A DNA stretch of 64,000 bases from Erythroxylum novogranatense (Eukaryota > Streptophyta > Magnoliopsida > Malpighiales > Erythroxylaceae): assembly GCA_029891385.1 (NCBI GenBank), contig CM057234.1:21066350-21130349 (forward strand). Reading direction: 5' to 3'. Below the pieces are notes generated by a model. The model was given only the letters and a program-made list of their open reading frames with translations. It searched no databases and was not told where the DNA came from. Every line of letters begins with the position of its first letter. Position 1 is the stretch's first letter. Both the position numbers and the translations under genes were made by a program. This document shows positions 10,706 through 21,825 of the stretch, in pieces.

Positions 10706-13700
10706 ACCTGGGTGCATGGCATAAGGCGCACTGTGTGCCTCATCTAAAATCTCATCCTTAACTTCCTTGATATCTGGAATATAAAGTCTGTCCCCCACTG
10801 TCATGAGTCCATCATCTCTCACTACTACTTCAGAAATCTTACCATTCTGAATTTCCTCCCGAAGCTTGCTCAAATCTGCATCCTGTGCCTGCAACTCCTT
10901 AACCTTCTCTCTGAGTACCGGCCTCACTCTGAAATTAGTTAGGAGGCAATTTGGTTCCTCCTGCTTCAAGCTTATCTTAAGCTTGGCCCTCTCTTCCAAT
11001 AAAGGAAGATAAACTGTCTGAACATGAGCAATAAAAGACTTCCTGCTCAAAGCATCAGCCACTACATTCGCTTTGCCTGGGTGGTACTCAATCAACAAAT
11101 CATAGTCCTTGATTAACTCAATCCACCTTCTCTGCCTCAAATTCAATTCCTTCTGGCTCAGTAAGTACATGAGACTCTTGTGATCGATAAAGATCCTCGT
11201 CTGAACCCCATAAAGATAATGCCTCCAAATCTTCAAGGCAAAGATCACTGCTGCCAACTCCAAGTCATGAGTCGAATAATTCAACTCATACTGCTTCAGT
11301 TGCCTTGAAGCATAAGTTATCACCCTGTCTCCTTGCATCAATACACAACCTAGACCCTTCCTCGAGGCATCACTATATACTGTATAGCCCTCATCACCAG
11401 AAGGCAAAATCAGCACTGAAGCACTTGTCAGCCTGTGCTTGAGCTCCTCAAAGCTCTTCTGTAACTCATCGGTCCAGATAAACTTCTGACTCTTCCTCAA
11501 TAGCTTGGTCATCAGAGCAGCTATCATGGAGAATCCTTCTACAAACCTCCTGTAGTAACATGCCAGACCTAGAAAACTCCTCACTTCTGTCACTGTCTTG
11601 GGTACATGCCAATTCATTACTGCTTCAACTTTCCTCGGATCAACATGTACACCATTCTGCGAAATCACATGTCCAAGGAAAGTCACCTCATGAAGCCAAA
11701 ACTCACACTTGCTGAACTTGGCATAAAGCTCTCTCTCCCTAAGAGTCTGCAATACAATCCTGAGATGCTCCTCATGCTCTTCTTCACTCTTAGAATACAC
11801 CAGAATGTCATCTATAAACACTATGACAAACTGATCCAGAAACTCCTTTAAGACCCTATTCATAAGATCCATGAAAGCAGCTGGAGCATTGGTCAAGCCG
11901 AATGGCATAATCAAAAACTCATAATGCCCATAACGGGTCCTGAATGCTGTCTTGCTTACATTAGACTCCTTAATTCTGAGCTGATGATATCCTGACCTGA
12001 GATAGATCTTAGAGAAAACCCTTGCTCCCTGCAGCTGGTCAAACATATCATCAATCCGTGGCAATAGATACTTGTTCTTAACTGTCACCTTGTTGAGTTT
12101 TCGATAGTCAATGCACATCCGCCATGATCCATCCTTCTTCTTAACAAACAGAACCGGTGCTCCCCAACGAGACGAACTCGGCCTGACATACCCCTTCTCT
12201 AACAGTTCCTCCAACTGTTCCTTAAGCTCCCTCAACTCAGCCGGAGCCATCCTGTACGGTGGTATTGAAATTGGCACGGTTCTGGGAATCAAGTCAATGG
12301 CAAACTCGATTTCCCTTACCGGCGGTAAACCTGGCAATTCATCTGGGAACACATCTGGAAATTCCCTCACAATCGGAAAGTCCTCTAATTTCCCTTCATT
12401 CACATCGGAATCTACAACATGTGCCAAGAAAGCTTCACACCCCTGGCCCATCATTCTTTCAGCTAACATAGCTGAAATCAATCTTGGCGATGGTGTCTTC
12501 CTGTCCCCTCTGAAGATCACCTTCTCACCATTGCCCAGATCAAACTTTACCTCTTTCCGACCACAATCTAGCTTTGTCAGATACTTCTCCATGGTATCCA
12601 TCCCCAGGATAACATCTAACCCTCCAAGGTCTAGCGGTAGTAAGTCCACTACCAATCTAGCACCATCAATGAAGAGCTCACACTGCTTATACACCTGACT
12701 GATCACCACATTCCTCCCTAGAGGAGTACTAACAATCAAAGACCTATCCAACGACACAGAATTCACACCATGTAATGCTATGCTTGCAGAAACAAAGGAA
12801 TGCGTGGAACCAGAATCAATTAAAACAAATACTGCTGAATCAAATAATCGAGTCATACCCGTGACAACCTCAGGTGCAGCTGCAGCTTCCTCCCTAGTCA
12901 TGGCAAACACTCTTGTCGGCGCCTGACCCCTTGGCCTTCCTGGAGGAATAGCCTTCCTTGCAGTCCCAGAGCTGCCTACCTTAGTAACTGGCCTAGTTCT
13001 CACTGTTTCTGCACGCCTTGGAGCTTGAAACTGCGACCCCTCTTGTCTCGGTGCCTGTGGACAATCCTTGGCTATATGTCCCTTCTCTTCGCATCTAAAA
13101 CAAACTCCCAGTAACCTGAGGCACTCTCCTTGGTGATGTTTCCCATACTGGTCACATAAGGGGTGGGTGTACCAACTCCTTCCAGCTCTACCGATGCCTC
13201 CCACATTAGAGACTTGCCCTGATACTGCCCTCACCTGCTTGTTCCTGGTAACTCCACTGCTACCTACTTCGCTCTGACTGTGAGAGCTCCTCGTGCTCCT
13301 CTCCGGCATTGGAGCACTAGTACCCTTCTTGAAAGTCTGCTCCCTGTTCTTCCTCTTCTTGTTCGCTTCATTTATGATATTCTCCAGCTTCTCAGTCTAG
13401 AGAGCAGTATCCACCAACTGCTGGTAGTCACAGAAATTGTGAATCAGGACTTTCTCCTTGATCCCCAAATGAAGACCTCCCTCAAACTTACGACACTTGT
13501 CTTCCTCTGTTGCCACAATATTGGATGCATAACGGGAAAGCTTTGTGAACTTCAGCTCATACTCGCTCACACTCATGTCCCTCTGCATAAGATTCAGGAA
13601 TTCCCTGGCCTTATCCTGCACATACACTCTAGATAGGTACTTCTTTCGGAACACTTCTATAAAATCCCTCCATGTCAGCACCGAAGGAACAACCTGACTG

Positions 13701-14173
13701 TGAGGCACTGATTCCCACCAATGCAGTGCATCTCCCTACAACAAACTGACTGTATAATCTAGCTTCTTCTCATCTAAGCATCTCATCTGAACTAGAACCC
13801 TCTCGGTCCTCTTCAACCAAGCTTCAGCCTCTTCTGGATTTGTAGTCCCACTGAAATCCACAGCCCCAAACTTCCGGAGCTTATCATACTGTCCACTCCT
13901 GTCTACTGCAGCTTGCATTGGCATCTGTGATCTCTGACCCATGGCATACGTAAAAGCCTGAGCAAAGGCTTGAAAGAAACTCGGATCCATAGGAGTTCCC
14001 TGAGGCATAGGAGGAGGCAGTGGAGGCACTTCTTGTTGCAAATTAGGTGCCTCTGAAATTAGAACAGAATGTGTCCCGACATCCCGAGGAATATGGGATT
14101 CATCCGTACTCCCCTGACGAGAATGAGATCGAGTCATAGCTTCCCGAGTTCTCCTTCGAGGTGGCATGTTCAC
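10706..14173 (-). pseudogene. Gypsy A gag-pol: gag, knuckle, protease, RT, RNase H
   Basis: One frame runs from ATG at 14173 (MNMPPRRR; MPPRR is the clade's gag start) for about 1,156 codons to the copia 1 junction at 10706. Gag spans about 14173-13310, interrupted by only two in-frame stops, both TAG, at 13734-13736 and 13394-13396. After the second stop an 868-codon stretch is open from 13309. Numbered from there: zinc knuckle C70-C83 (CX2CX4HX4C), protease DSG 165-167, RT about 340-510 with FIDD 498-501, RNase H about 643-756 with acidic residues D647, E684, D709 and D752, then the first HHCC histidines ([11 protein letters not shown]). RT motif A reads [10 protein letters not shown] where gypsy E has KIDL, so a catalytic Asp is Tyr. 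The product would be processed by its own protease. It is inactive by stops, the motif A change and the insertion. Confidence 0.92.
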
Positions 14174-14314
14174 TCTTTGAATAGAAAACCATTGAAAGTT
14201 TCAGTTCAAGTAAGACAAGTTTCCAAAATATGCAAAAACAATTCCAATCGTGTAAAACAATGCAAATTATTTCTTGAAAGCAATGTCATGCAGCCCTAGA
14301 TTAAAAACCTAGGC
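14174..14314 (-). other. Gypsy A leader
   Basis: About 140 bases between PBS and gag ATG, AT-rich. I see no structure or coding signal in it. Confidence 0.6.
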
Positions 14315-14326
14315 GCTCTGATACCA
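14315..14326 (-). promoter_or_regulatory. Gypsy A primer-binding site (tRNA-iMet)
   Basis: The plus strand reads GCTCTGATACCA, the exact complement of the tRNA-iMet PBS, five bases from the LTR edge (TGTTAGACCCC at 14332). Confidence 0.92.
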
Positions 14327-14331
14327 CAACA

Positions 14332-16443
14332 TGTTAGACCCCGCTGCCGGAGCCCAACATTGGACATGAGAGCGTGATGTGAAACATGTTAATTATACGT
14401 TGAAGGAAAAGACCCGCGAAAGAATAATAGGCCTACTGGAAAATAAACTTGAAACCTGCTTTCATGTGATTTAAACAAACAAATCTATAATTCATGCTCC
14501 AAAAGATGAGTTTCATAAAGCTTTAAGAATAACTCAAACCAAATTACAACTTTGAGTTTAAGAGCCAAAACTACAAAATACTCTTGAACCAATAGTACTT
14601 AAAATGAAACTAAAGCTTAAAAAAATAAACATGACAAAATGGAGTGCCGCCGTAACTCGTGACTCACTCGGTCTCTTGCTTGTCACCTGAATGGGGGAAA
14701 TTAGAGGGGGTGAGCTATAAAGCTCGTGAGAACATATTTATAATATATAAATAAACAAAAGTATTCAAAAATAACTCATTGCCGTGGTACTTGCTGAAGT
14801 CATAACAATTGAGCATGTATGAATCATTGTCTTGAAAAATGCTTGATTCTTGAACAATTCATGATTCATGACACATAACAACAAATCATAAACACATAAC
14901 ATAACATAATGGTTTGGGTTGTCCCTGGTTCATGACGTACTACACATACCATCGAAATGTTGATGTGTAGATGTAGTTTCGTGAGGGAATCCTTGTGAGA
15001 AACCCTGGGCCACTAGCGGGCAGGCGGGAGAAGCCTTTTCGTGAGTAAATGTGTACTTGACTATTCGTGAGGGACACCGCAAACCCACATAAATATGCAT
15101 GATTCATGTTCTTGTAAACTTGTTTGCCAAACTGGTACTTGCTTGTAAACTTGCTTGTCATATATTCGTAAAACATGATTTCATGTACATGTATTCGTGA
15201 GAAGAGAAAAACCCCTTTTTGGAATCCTTTTCATAATTCATGAATGCAAATCATTTAACAACCTATAATCATTCATAATAGTATGTAATGCAATTGTGAT
15301 GATGCAATTTAAATGCATTAACTCTTTCTTGATTAAACAAAACAATGAGTGACTTATTTACTCTATTATAAACATGAACCCACCTTGGAATTCTTGCTTA
15401 AAACTTGCTTAGGAATGCCTTTCCTCTTGTTCCTCTTGCCTCACTTGATTTCCTTAATCAAATAGCCAAAATCCCAATCAATTTGGGGTAGAAATCGGAA
15501 AATCAAACTTTAACCGTTCAAACTACAACCAAAACTGAAACAAGAATTTTATACTCAACTTCCATCCAAATTTTAAGATTCTTAGATACTGATTCAGAAC
15601 TTCATTTCTTCATGAAAGTTGTAGCCCTATGTCTCTAGTTTACAACGCAAAAAGAATCAACTCATTTGGAAATCTACATCAAAAGTTATACCCAAAATAC
15701 CAAAACATGTTGCCACAGGAAATTGGCCGCTCGCCGCGACGAGAAGCTGGAGCGCGCCGCAACGTGCACATCCGCATATCGCGACGTGCGACGGCGAGAA
15801 AGCTCCGAACTCAATTTTTTCACCTTTCTCAACCATAATCCTCCCATCTTTCAATTTTAAACACATCTAAACATTAAAACACCTCCTAAAATTCATTTCT
15901 ATCCTCAAAATCATTCATAACAACAACATGATCATCAACCCTAAAAGATTTAACCATAGTTTCCGAAAACCTAACTCAAACGATTCTACCTCATTTCAAG
16001 AAATACTAAGGTTCAATCCATCTCAAACAAGAATAAAAGAGCTTAACCTACCTAATGAATGCTTCAAAACTTTGAAAATCCTTAACCCTAGCTTTCCTCC
16101 TTTTCACTTCTTCTTCCTCTCTTCCAACGATACTCTCTTCTCTTCCTCTCTTCTTTCTATTTTCTTTTCTTTCTTTTCCTCTTCTTTTAACTCCTTAAGC
16201 CTATAAGAAGATACAAAGACTAAAATGCCCTCCTTTGCTTAGCCTTAAACATCCTAACTCAAGTGCCTTGCCCATTTTGCCCTTAAACATTTGTACTCTT
16301 TCATAAACACTTATTCCATACTAAACTCAAATAAATTCTTAATTTTCCTCTAACACCTCCAATAAATTCAACTATGCAACAAATAACACAATCAAATTTA
16401 TTCATACTTAATAACATCAAGAAAAACAATTTGGGGCCCAACA
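14332..16443 (-). repeat. Gypsy A 5' LTR
   Basis: LTR of about 2.1 kb, TGTTAGACCCCG at left and TTTGGGGCCCAACA at right. From left to right on the plus strand it holds the hairpin block GAGCT-ATAA-AGCTC within 14708-14740, followed by an AT-rich TATTTATAATATATAAA stretch, a CACTAGCGGGCAGGCGGGAG segment near 15010-15030 that is shared with the LTR at 18397, the phrase CTTCATGAAAGTTGTAG at 15609, a GC-rich palindromic block (15727-15800) and a CT-rich tract (16090-16200). Open frames inside it are compositional. Confidence 0.85.
15727..15800. repeat. GC-rich palindromic block in gypsy A LTR
   Basis: About 75 bp rich in CGCCGCGAC, GCGCCGC and CGCGACGTGCG in an otherwise AT-rich LTR. Similar blocks are at 16751-16927, 24473-24744, 45117-45227 and, with different wording, 39183-39232. 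Confidence 0.7.
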
Positions 16444-17782
16444 GTTCAATCCATCATATTACACACCCTATAGTAATTTCCAAGAAAACCTATTCATTGT
16501 GTCAAAATCATCCATTGAAGACCCCAATTTATACTCTAATTATCATAGTACAATTCTTAGGCTGTAATAGGAACTATAATCGACTTTCTCTCTATGAGTG
16601 AGACCATACTAAATTAAATTCTAACTTTCATTCATTTTCTCAATTGTAGACCTCTTTCTCTAGTTCATAACGAATCAAGAATCACCTCAATCGGAGGTCT
16701 ACACCATCAGTTACGTCCCATAAATTAAAACACATCCATTCAGAAATTGGTCCTCGTCGCGGTCTCAAATCCCTCGCTGCGGCGTACAAAGGGTCGCTCA
16801 CCGCGGCGCTCGCCCTGCTCGTCACGACGAGGTCACAACCTGCTTGTCGCGACGAGCGCACTCGTCGTGGTGAGTACTTATTTACTCGTCGTGTTGAGGC
16901 TGTTCTCAGACGTCGCGATGTGCGGACTCCATCGTCTTCTTCGATCGACTTTTTTCACCATTTCTCTCTCTAAAACTAGAATTAACTCACTCTAAACTAC
17001 CCAATCTTCCACAATAAATACCATTAATGCATCAAACTCATTAAATAACAACATTAAAGCCATTAAACTTACCAATCAAGCCTCAAATCCTTAAACCTTC
17101 GAAAAATCCTTCTCCAATGCGTAACACCCACGGTGAACCCTTAATGCTCACCAATCTTCATTCTCTCAAGGAACAAGCTAGGCTCATACAAAAGGGAAGA
17201 AAGCAAGCAACGATCGAGAAGGGAGGGGTCGGAAATCACCAACGAAGAAAAAGAGGATTCGTGCCCTAGGAGTAGAAAAGATGCCTTTTCTAGATTTCAA
17301 AACCTAAAGTATATAAAGGTTGATTTTTTTTTTAAACCTAAAGCTCATAAGACATAAGTCCTCAAATCTAATTTTCCATTACCATTGGACAATAATTTCG
17401 GTACCATACGGTCAACCGGTCTGTCACTCAAAAATTTCAGGTCCGGGCATTTTCTCCCGAATTTTCCAGAAATTTCCTATGGGACATTATCAATTGACAA
17501 TCACTCCTAAGACACTCCAATTCAACTATACAAACCCAATTATTCCAAAATTCCCAACAAAACACAATTAAACATAATTACCTCGAAAATTCACAAACCA
17601 ATTCATGCTCATAATTAAATGCCGGAAAATGCCATGAATGCATGTACCTAAAAATGCATGTGCAATTAACTCATTCCTCGATAATTAGAGGTCAATGAAT
17701 GCTCAATTAATAAAATGCAGTACGAAATCCTACCCATCCTAATTTACCAATATGCCCATCACATCGGTAACAGGATGATATA
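16444..17782 (-). repeat. Gypsy B 3' LTR, sense 5' part (rest left of gypsy A)
   Basis: This is the piece of a long LTR left to the right of the gypsy A insertion. Its wording around 16640-16745 (TTCTCTAGTTCATAACGAAT, then GGTCTACACCATCAGTTACG) matches the solo LTR at about 45010-45080, and its right end (GTAACAGGATGATATA before the PPT) matches the GGTGATGGGATGTTACA ends of the D-type LTRs. It contains the GC-rich block 16751-16927. The continuation should lie beyond the left end of gypsy A, outside the window. Confidence 0.75.
16751..16927. repeat. GC-rich palindromic block in gypsy B LTR
   Basis: About 180 bp with repeated CGTCGCG, CCGCGGCG, GTCACGACGAG and GTCGCGACGAG. It sits at the same place, just after the CTACA..AGTTA phrase, as the block in the solo LTR at 45117-45227. 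Confidence 0.7.
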
Positions 17783-18300
17783 ATTCTCCCCTCCTAAAAA
17801 AAATTTCGTCCCAAAATTTCATACCTGTCCGATCGAATAGATGAGGATACTGACTCCTCATGAGCTCCTCAGTCTCCCAAGTTGCTTCCTCAGAAGAGTG
17901 GTTCTTCCAGAGGACTTTCACCAATGGAATCACCCTGTTCCTTAACTACTTGACCCATGATTCCACAATCTGTACCGGCTCCTCGACATAACTCAAATTA
18001 CTGGCCACCTCAATCTCCTGAGCTGGAATTACATGAGTCAGGTCTGATCGGTACCGTCGGAGCATACTAACATGAAACATGTCGTGCAACTGGGACATCT
18101 CACTCGGCAACGCCAATCTATAGCCAATGGTCCTATCCTCTCGAGGATCTCATAAGGACCAATATACCGAGGACTCAACTTGCCCTTCTGGCCAAATCTC
18201 AGAACTCCTCTCCAAGGTGACACTCGGAGGAACACTCTATCACCCACACTATACTTCATCTCTCGCCGATGCTGATCCACATAACTCTTCTGTCTATCCT
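17739..18300 (-). pseudogene. Gypsy B integrase C-terminus and chromodomain-like tail (truncated)
   Basis: The last 170 or so codons of a Tekay/Del-type pol. Reading leftwards: DRQKSYVDQHRREMKYSVGD and [20 protein letters not shown] (18300-18110), an integrase C-terminal barrel, then YVEEPVQIVE near 17980, a TAG in the WVK*LRNR context, and the tail IPLVKVLWKNHSSEEATWET (17933-17870) with YPHLF. This tail is the chromodomain-like region that may guide integration to heterochromatin. The frame ends near the polypurine tract (about 17783-17796, sense AGGAGGGGAGAAT). Everything upstream is missing. At 18301 it joins an LTR-like end, TGTTGGATCC. Confidence 0.85.
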
Positions 18301-18301
18301 G

Positions 18302-18393
18302 TGTTGGATCCTGTTTCCGAAATCCAACTACTCATACAGATTCCCTCATACGTACGCATGATTCCTTATAAACTCTTCTTGCTCTGATACCAT
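18302..18393 (+). repeat. 92-bp inverted repeat, left copy
   Basis: It begins GTTGGATCC and contains the plus-strand PBS complement GCTCTGATACCA at 18381-18392. The reverse complement recurs at 21045-21136, near-identical except around CCTGT/CCCAT. Confidence 0.85.
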
Positions 18394-18396
18394 AAA

Positions 18397-20990
18397 TGTT
18401 GGGACCCGATCCGGGAATCGGATCCCAACCGGAAAACGAAAAACGGAGGAAACGAAAGCTAATGGCAACGGGAATTTTGCATCGAAATTTCAATCTAAAC
18501 AAAATACTAAGTTTAATAGTAAAGCGAACTCAATCACGTAATCAAACGGAAGCAAATGAAAGCGAAGCAATAACTAATCGAATCAAACGAATAGATTTCG
18601 TTTAAACGAAATCAAGCGTAACACATCCGACATCCGAGAACAATAATCAAAGAAAACTTATCGAATGAACATAATTGCGTTGGAAACCCTAAGACGTCCC
18701 AAAATTCGGAATGAATTTTTTTTTCTTATTCTTATTCTCATTTTCTGATCTTATTGATCTCATGCAAAAACAAATAATACAAATCCAAAATCTCATTTTC
18801 ATCCAATTTTATCGAAATTTGGCAAAGATAACGATCGCCTTTATCCTAACCCAAACCTCGCAAGGGTAAAGAAATACACTTCTAAATGCCAAACAGATCT
18901 CAGAATCATCGGACTCTCCCATCCAGAACCCAAACACCAGCAAAACGCAAACCTAAATCGAATACTTCCATAATTCTCAATTCAATACCAAACTCATAAT
19001 TCAATCAAAATTCCCAAATCAATCATACATATATATTCCCAAATTATCCATAATTTCATATACAAATTTCACAATCATTCACAATTCTCAACTTTGTACA
19101 CAAATACATTTTTCCCAAACTTATCTAAAGCCATATACATGTCCATACTCAAATTTAGATTACTCAAAATCTAACTTATACAAATGTCGAAACTGACGTC
19201 TTCACATTCTTTCATCCGATCTCCTGCTCGAAACCTGGAGATGGAGATGAAAGGGGGGGGGGGAGCTCGGAAGCTCGTGGATAATACATTTATAAAGTGA
19301 CAAATAAGCCGAAACCATTTTTCATAATCTTTCGCCAAAAGGGCTAATTTTTCAAACTTTCAATTTTTTTCAAACAATTTCCTCAAACCCTTTTTTTCAT
19401 ATTTTTCAAACTTTTCATAATCATCTCACTTTTTCTTATTTTTTTCAAAAATTCTCGAATTTTCATAAATATGAATGCAACATACAGAAACAAAATTGAA
19501 AACACATAACATATCAGAATGGTCCTGCTAGTCCAGTTAGACAGATCGCATGCCTCCAGAGCGTCCTGCAGGCATCGTGAATGTAACGCATTACACTTTC
19601 CCCATACGTCCGGTGTAGCCGTGAAGGAGTCCGAATCGAGCTCCGTACACTAATGGGCAGCGGGAGAAGGCTATACACATGAAGACAAATACGACTCACC
19701 AAAAGACCTACCAAACCCATTATAACACATATCGAAAACGGAAATTCAAATTGCTCAAGGCACTTTCCAAAATTTTAGTTTTCTAACATTATTTCATCAA
19801 CTTAAAACAATCTCACAAATTCACATATCATATAATTCAATTAATTCAATTAATCAATAATTGCAACAATATGCATAATTATCAATGCAGACACAACAAA
19901 TACAGCTTCGAAATTTCTAACGATTTAGCAAATCATTTAAAATAATGAATTTAAGCTTGTAATAATTTTTCGAAATCACTTAGAATCATAATTTCAGACC
20001 TTAAAACAATTCTTATTTTCAAACATTTCCAAAACAATAAGTGATCAAAATTTCAAACTTTTTCTTTCTTTTAATTTTTCAAAATTAAGTATTAAGCTTA
20101 CAAATCAAAATATAAATATGCTACCCAATTCTAATTAAATGTCAAACTTGATTTCAAGCTCCAATTGATCCTTGCTTCTTTCCTTCTTTCAATTTAAAAT
20201 TGACCTAAGCCATAATCATTCAAATTCCACATCATAATTTGCATAATTCTCAAAATTAACTATCGGAAATTCATAAACATCATACTTCCAAGTTTTCTAA
20301 AATCAGAATTTCTAAAATCCTCAATTTCAAAATTTGACCTAAACCAATACACTCAAATTTAATCTCATAAATAACTTAATTTTCAAAACTAACTTCACAA
20401 TTCATCAATTCACACTAATTCCAAAATATCTAGATCCTCAATTTCAAAATTCCCCAAATCTTAAAATTGGCCTAAACCAATTTATCCAAATTCAATACCA
20501 TAAAATACAATTTCTTCAAAATTAATTTCACTTATCATCAATCCATAGTATTTTCCATGATTCTACACTAACAATTTCCAAAAACCCCAAATTATAAAAT
20601 TTGGGCATAATCCTAATTAAATTTTCATCCAAAATTAAATCAATTTCAACATGTATTATCTAAAATTGATCATGGAATTAGTAAACCCACATCATTTCTA
20701 ATGATTCTAAACCAAAAACTTATCAAAAATTCAAAGTAGAAGAATTTCTCTTACCTCTTCTTCTCTTCATTTTCGGATTTTTACAAAGCCCAAGGGAAGC
20801 TTTCAAGCTTTTCTACCCTTTTCCTCTTGAAACATCATCAAAAACTCTCTCTAAGATTTATAAAGGCAAAAACTCACTTACTTTCTTTCTCCTCTCATCG
20901 CCATTACCGAAACTCTCCCATTCTCTTCTTATATTCTTTCATTTCTCTTCTTATTTCTTCTTTTCTCTAGAACAATCGTGGTTCTTCCAT
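18397..20990 (-). repeat. LTR G, long LTR with PBS at its left edge
   Basis: It begins TGTTGGGACCCGATCCGGG four bases after the PBS complement at 18381-18392, so it is a 5' LTR of a minus-strand element. The first 350 bases match 22033-22394 and 36417-36790, and the next part (CCCAAACCT, GGGT, AATACACTT near 18850-18875) matches the solo LTR near 37020-37050. It carries a GAGCT-CGGA-AGCTC hairpin block at 19255-19293 and a CACTAATGGGCAGCGGGAG segment near 19650 shared with the gypsy A LTR. The CT-rich tract at 20880-20975 is like the end of the gypsy A LTR. The right boundary is not certain, because no clean CA end is seen. There is no coding sequence in this 2.6 kb. Confidence 0.6.
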
Positions 20991-21044
20991 ATAAAATCTA
21001 GAACAATCGTGGTTATAAAACTTGGGTTTTAAGAGGGGGAGTAG
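20991..21044 (+). repeat. 18-bp direct repeat and PPT-like tract
   Basis: TCTAGAACAATCGTGGTT occurs twice about 31 bp apart, and is followed by TTTTAAGAGGGGGAGTAG, a polypurine tract like the one at 21811-21825. A PBS word follows directly at 21046. Confidence 0.6.
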
Positions 21045-21136
21045 ATGGTATCAGAGCAAGAAGAGTTTATAAGGAATCATGCGTACGTATGAGGGAATCT
21101 GTATGAGTAGTTGGATTTCGGAAATGGGATCCAACA
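21045..21136 (-). repeat. 92-bp inverted repeat, right copy
   Basis: Reverse complement of 18302-18393. On the plus strand it starts with the PBS word TGGTATCAGAGC (21046-21057) and ends GGATCCAACA, an LTR-type end. Confidence 0.85.
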
Positions 21137-21825
21137 TTTATGGTATCAGAGCCCAGTATTATGATCATACTTGGGAAATATGGTTTTGAAGAATGAATTT
21201 AGTGATTGTCTGAGTGAGGTTAAGAAATTTGATTGATTTTAGGTGTGTGTTAATGAACTTGAGATTTGAAGTTCATGATGGCATTATGCGATGAGAATTT
21301 TAAAATAAATTTGGATGATTCGACTTTACACATTTATGAGATGAAATAAGAAATACTTGAAGGATAGGAGTAAATGATATGAAGGTATGTCTGAAATATT
21401 TGGAGAATTAAATTGATTTTGGATTAAAGTGACGAGAATCATGATCGATTTTAGGAATGTGAAATTGATGTGTATGACTTGTCATGAGTTATTTGAAGAA
21501 TTAAAGTGATTGATTTGATTTGAGTGACACGAATTATGATTGATTTTAGTAAATGAAATTGAGGTGTGAAATTTTTGATGAATTGGGATGAAATGGTTTG
21601 GATATGAGTGGTATGAGATTCAAGAATTGAGAAATTGTGGAGAGATTGAGATATATATGATGAGTAATTTAGATAAAAGAGTAATTGATTTTGATTTTTG
21701 GAAAGAAATTAGTAAGAAAGTGCTTGATGATCATTGTTTAGAAAGAAATTTATGCAAGAATGAGTTACTTAGAGTTTAAGTAAGTATGAATTTCGAGGAC
21801 GAAATTCTTTTAAGAGGGGGAGAAG
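21137..21825 (+). mobile_element. Short forward LTR-element internal region, non-coding
   Basis: A PBS (TGGTATCAGAGC, 21141-21152) follows the LTR end CCAACA by four bases. The region ends with TTTCGAGGACGAAATTC and the polypurine tract AAGAGGGGGAGAAG directly before an LTR start (21826). Between them are only 690 bases with no gag or pol. An open frame at 21588-21779 has no recognisable motif. Two degenerate units of about 93 bp (from 21402 and 21495) share AGAATTAAA..GATT and GATTTTAG words. It looks like an internally deleted element that kept its two priming sites. Confidence 0.6.

Larger units (their letters stand above)
1..16443 (-). mobile_element. Gypsy A, Tekay/Del-like chromovirus, 3' end off window, split by copia 1
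   Basis: Ty3/gypsy LTR retrotransposon read on the minus strand. From right to left it shows a 5' LTR (14332-16443), a PBS (14315-14326), gag-pol (14173-10706), the copia 1 insertion (1040-10705) and the rest of integrase (1039-1). The 3' LTR lies beyond the left edge. The MPPRR gag start, a single gag-pol frame, an LTR over 2 kb and integrase tail wording close to gypsy B's chromodomain-like end point to the Tekay/Del clade. The right LTR end, TTTGGGGCCCAACA at 16430-16443, matches the end of the gypsy E LTR at 59686. It is inserted in the 3' LTR of gypsy B. Its target duplication cannot be checked because the left end is outside. Confidence 0.85.

Noticed and set aside
12111..12698. 195-codon open frame on the plus strand
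   Set aside because: It is antisense to the RT/protease part of gypsy A gag-pol and has no motif of its own.
15928..16206. Ser/Phe-rich 92-codon frame
   Set aside because: It lies in the CT-rich tract of the gypsy A LTR. The same type of tract gives frames at 42237 and 59247.
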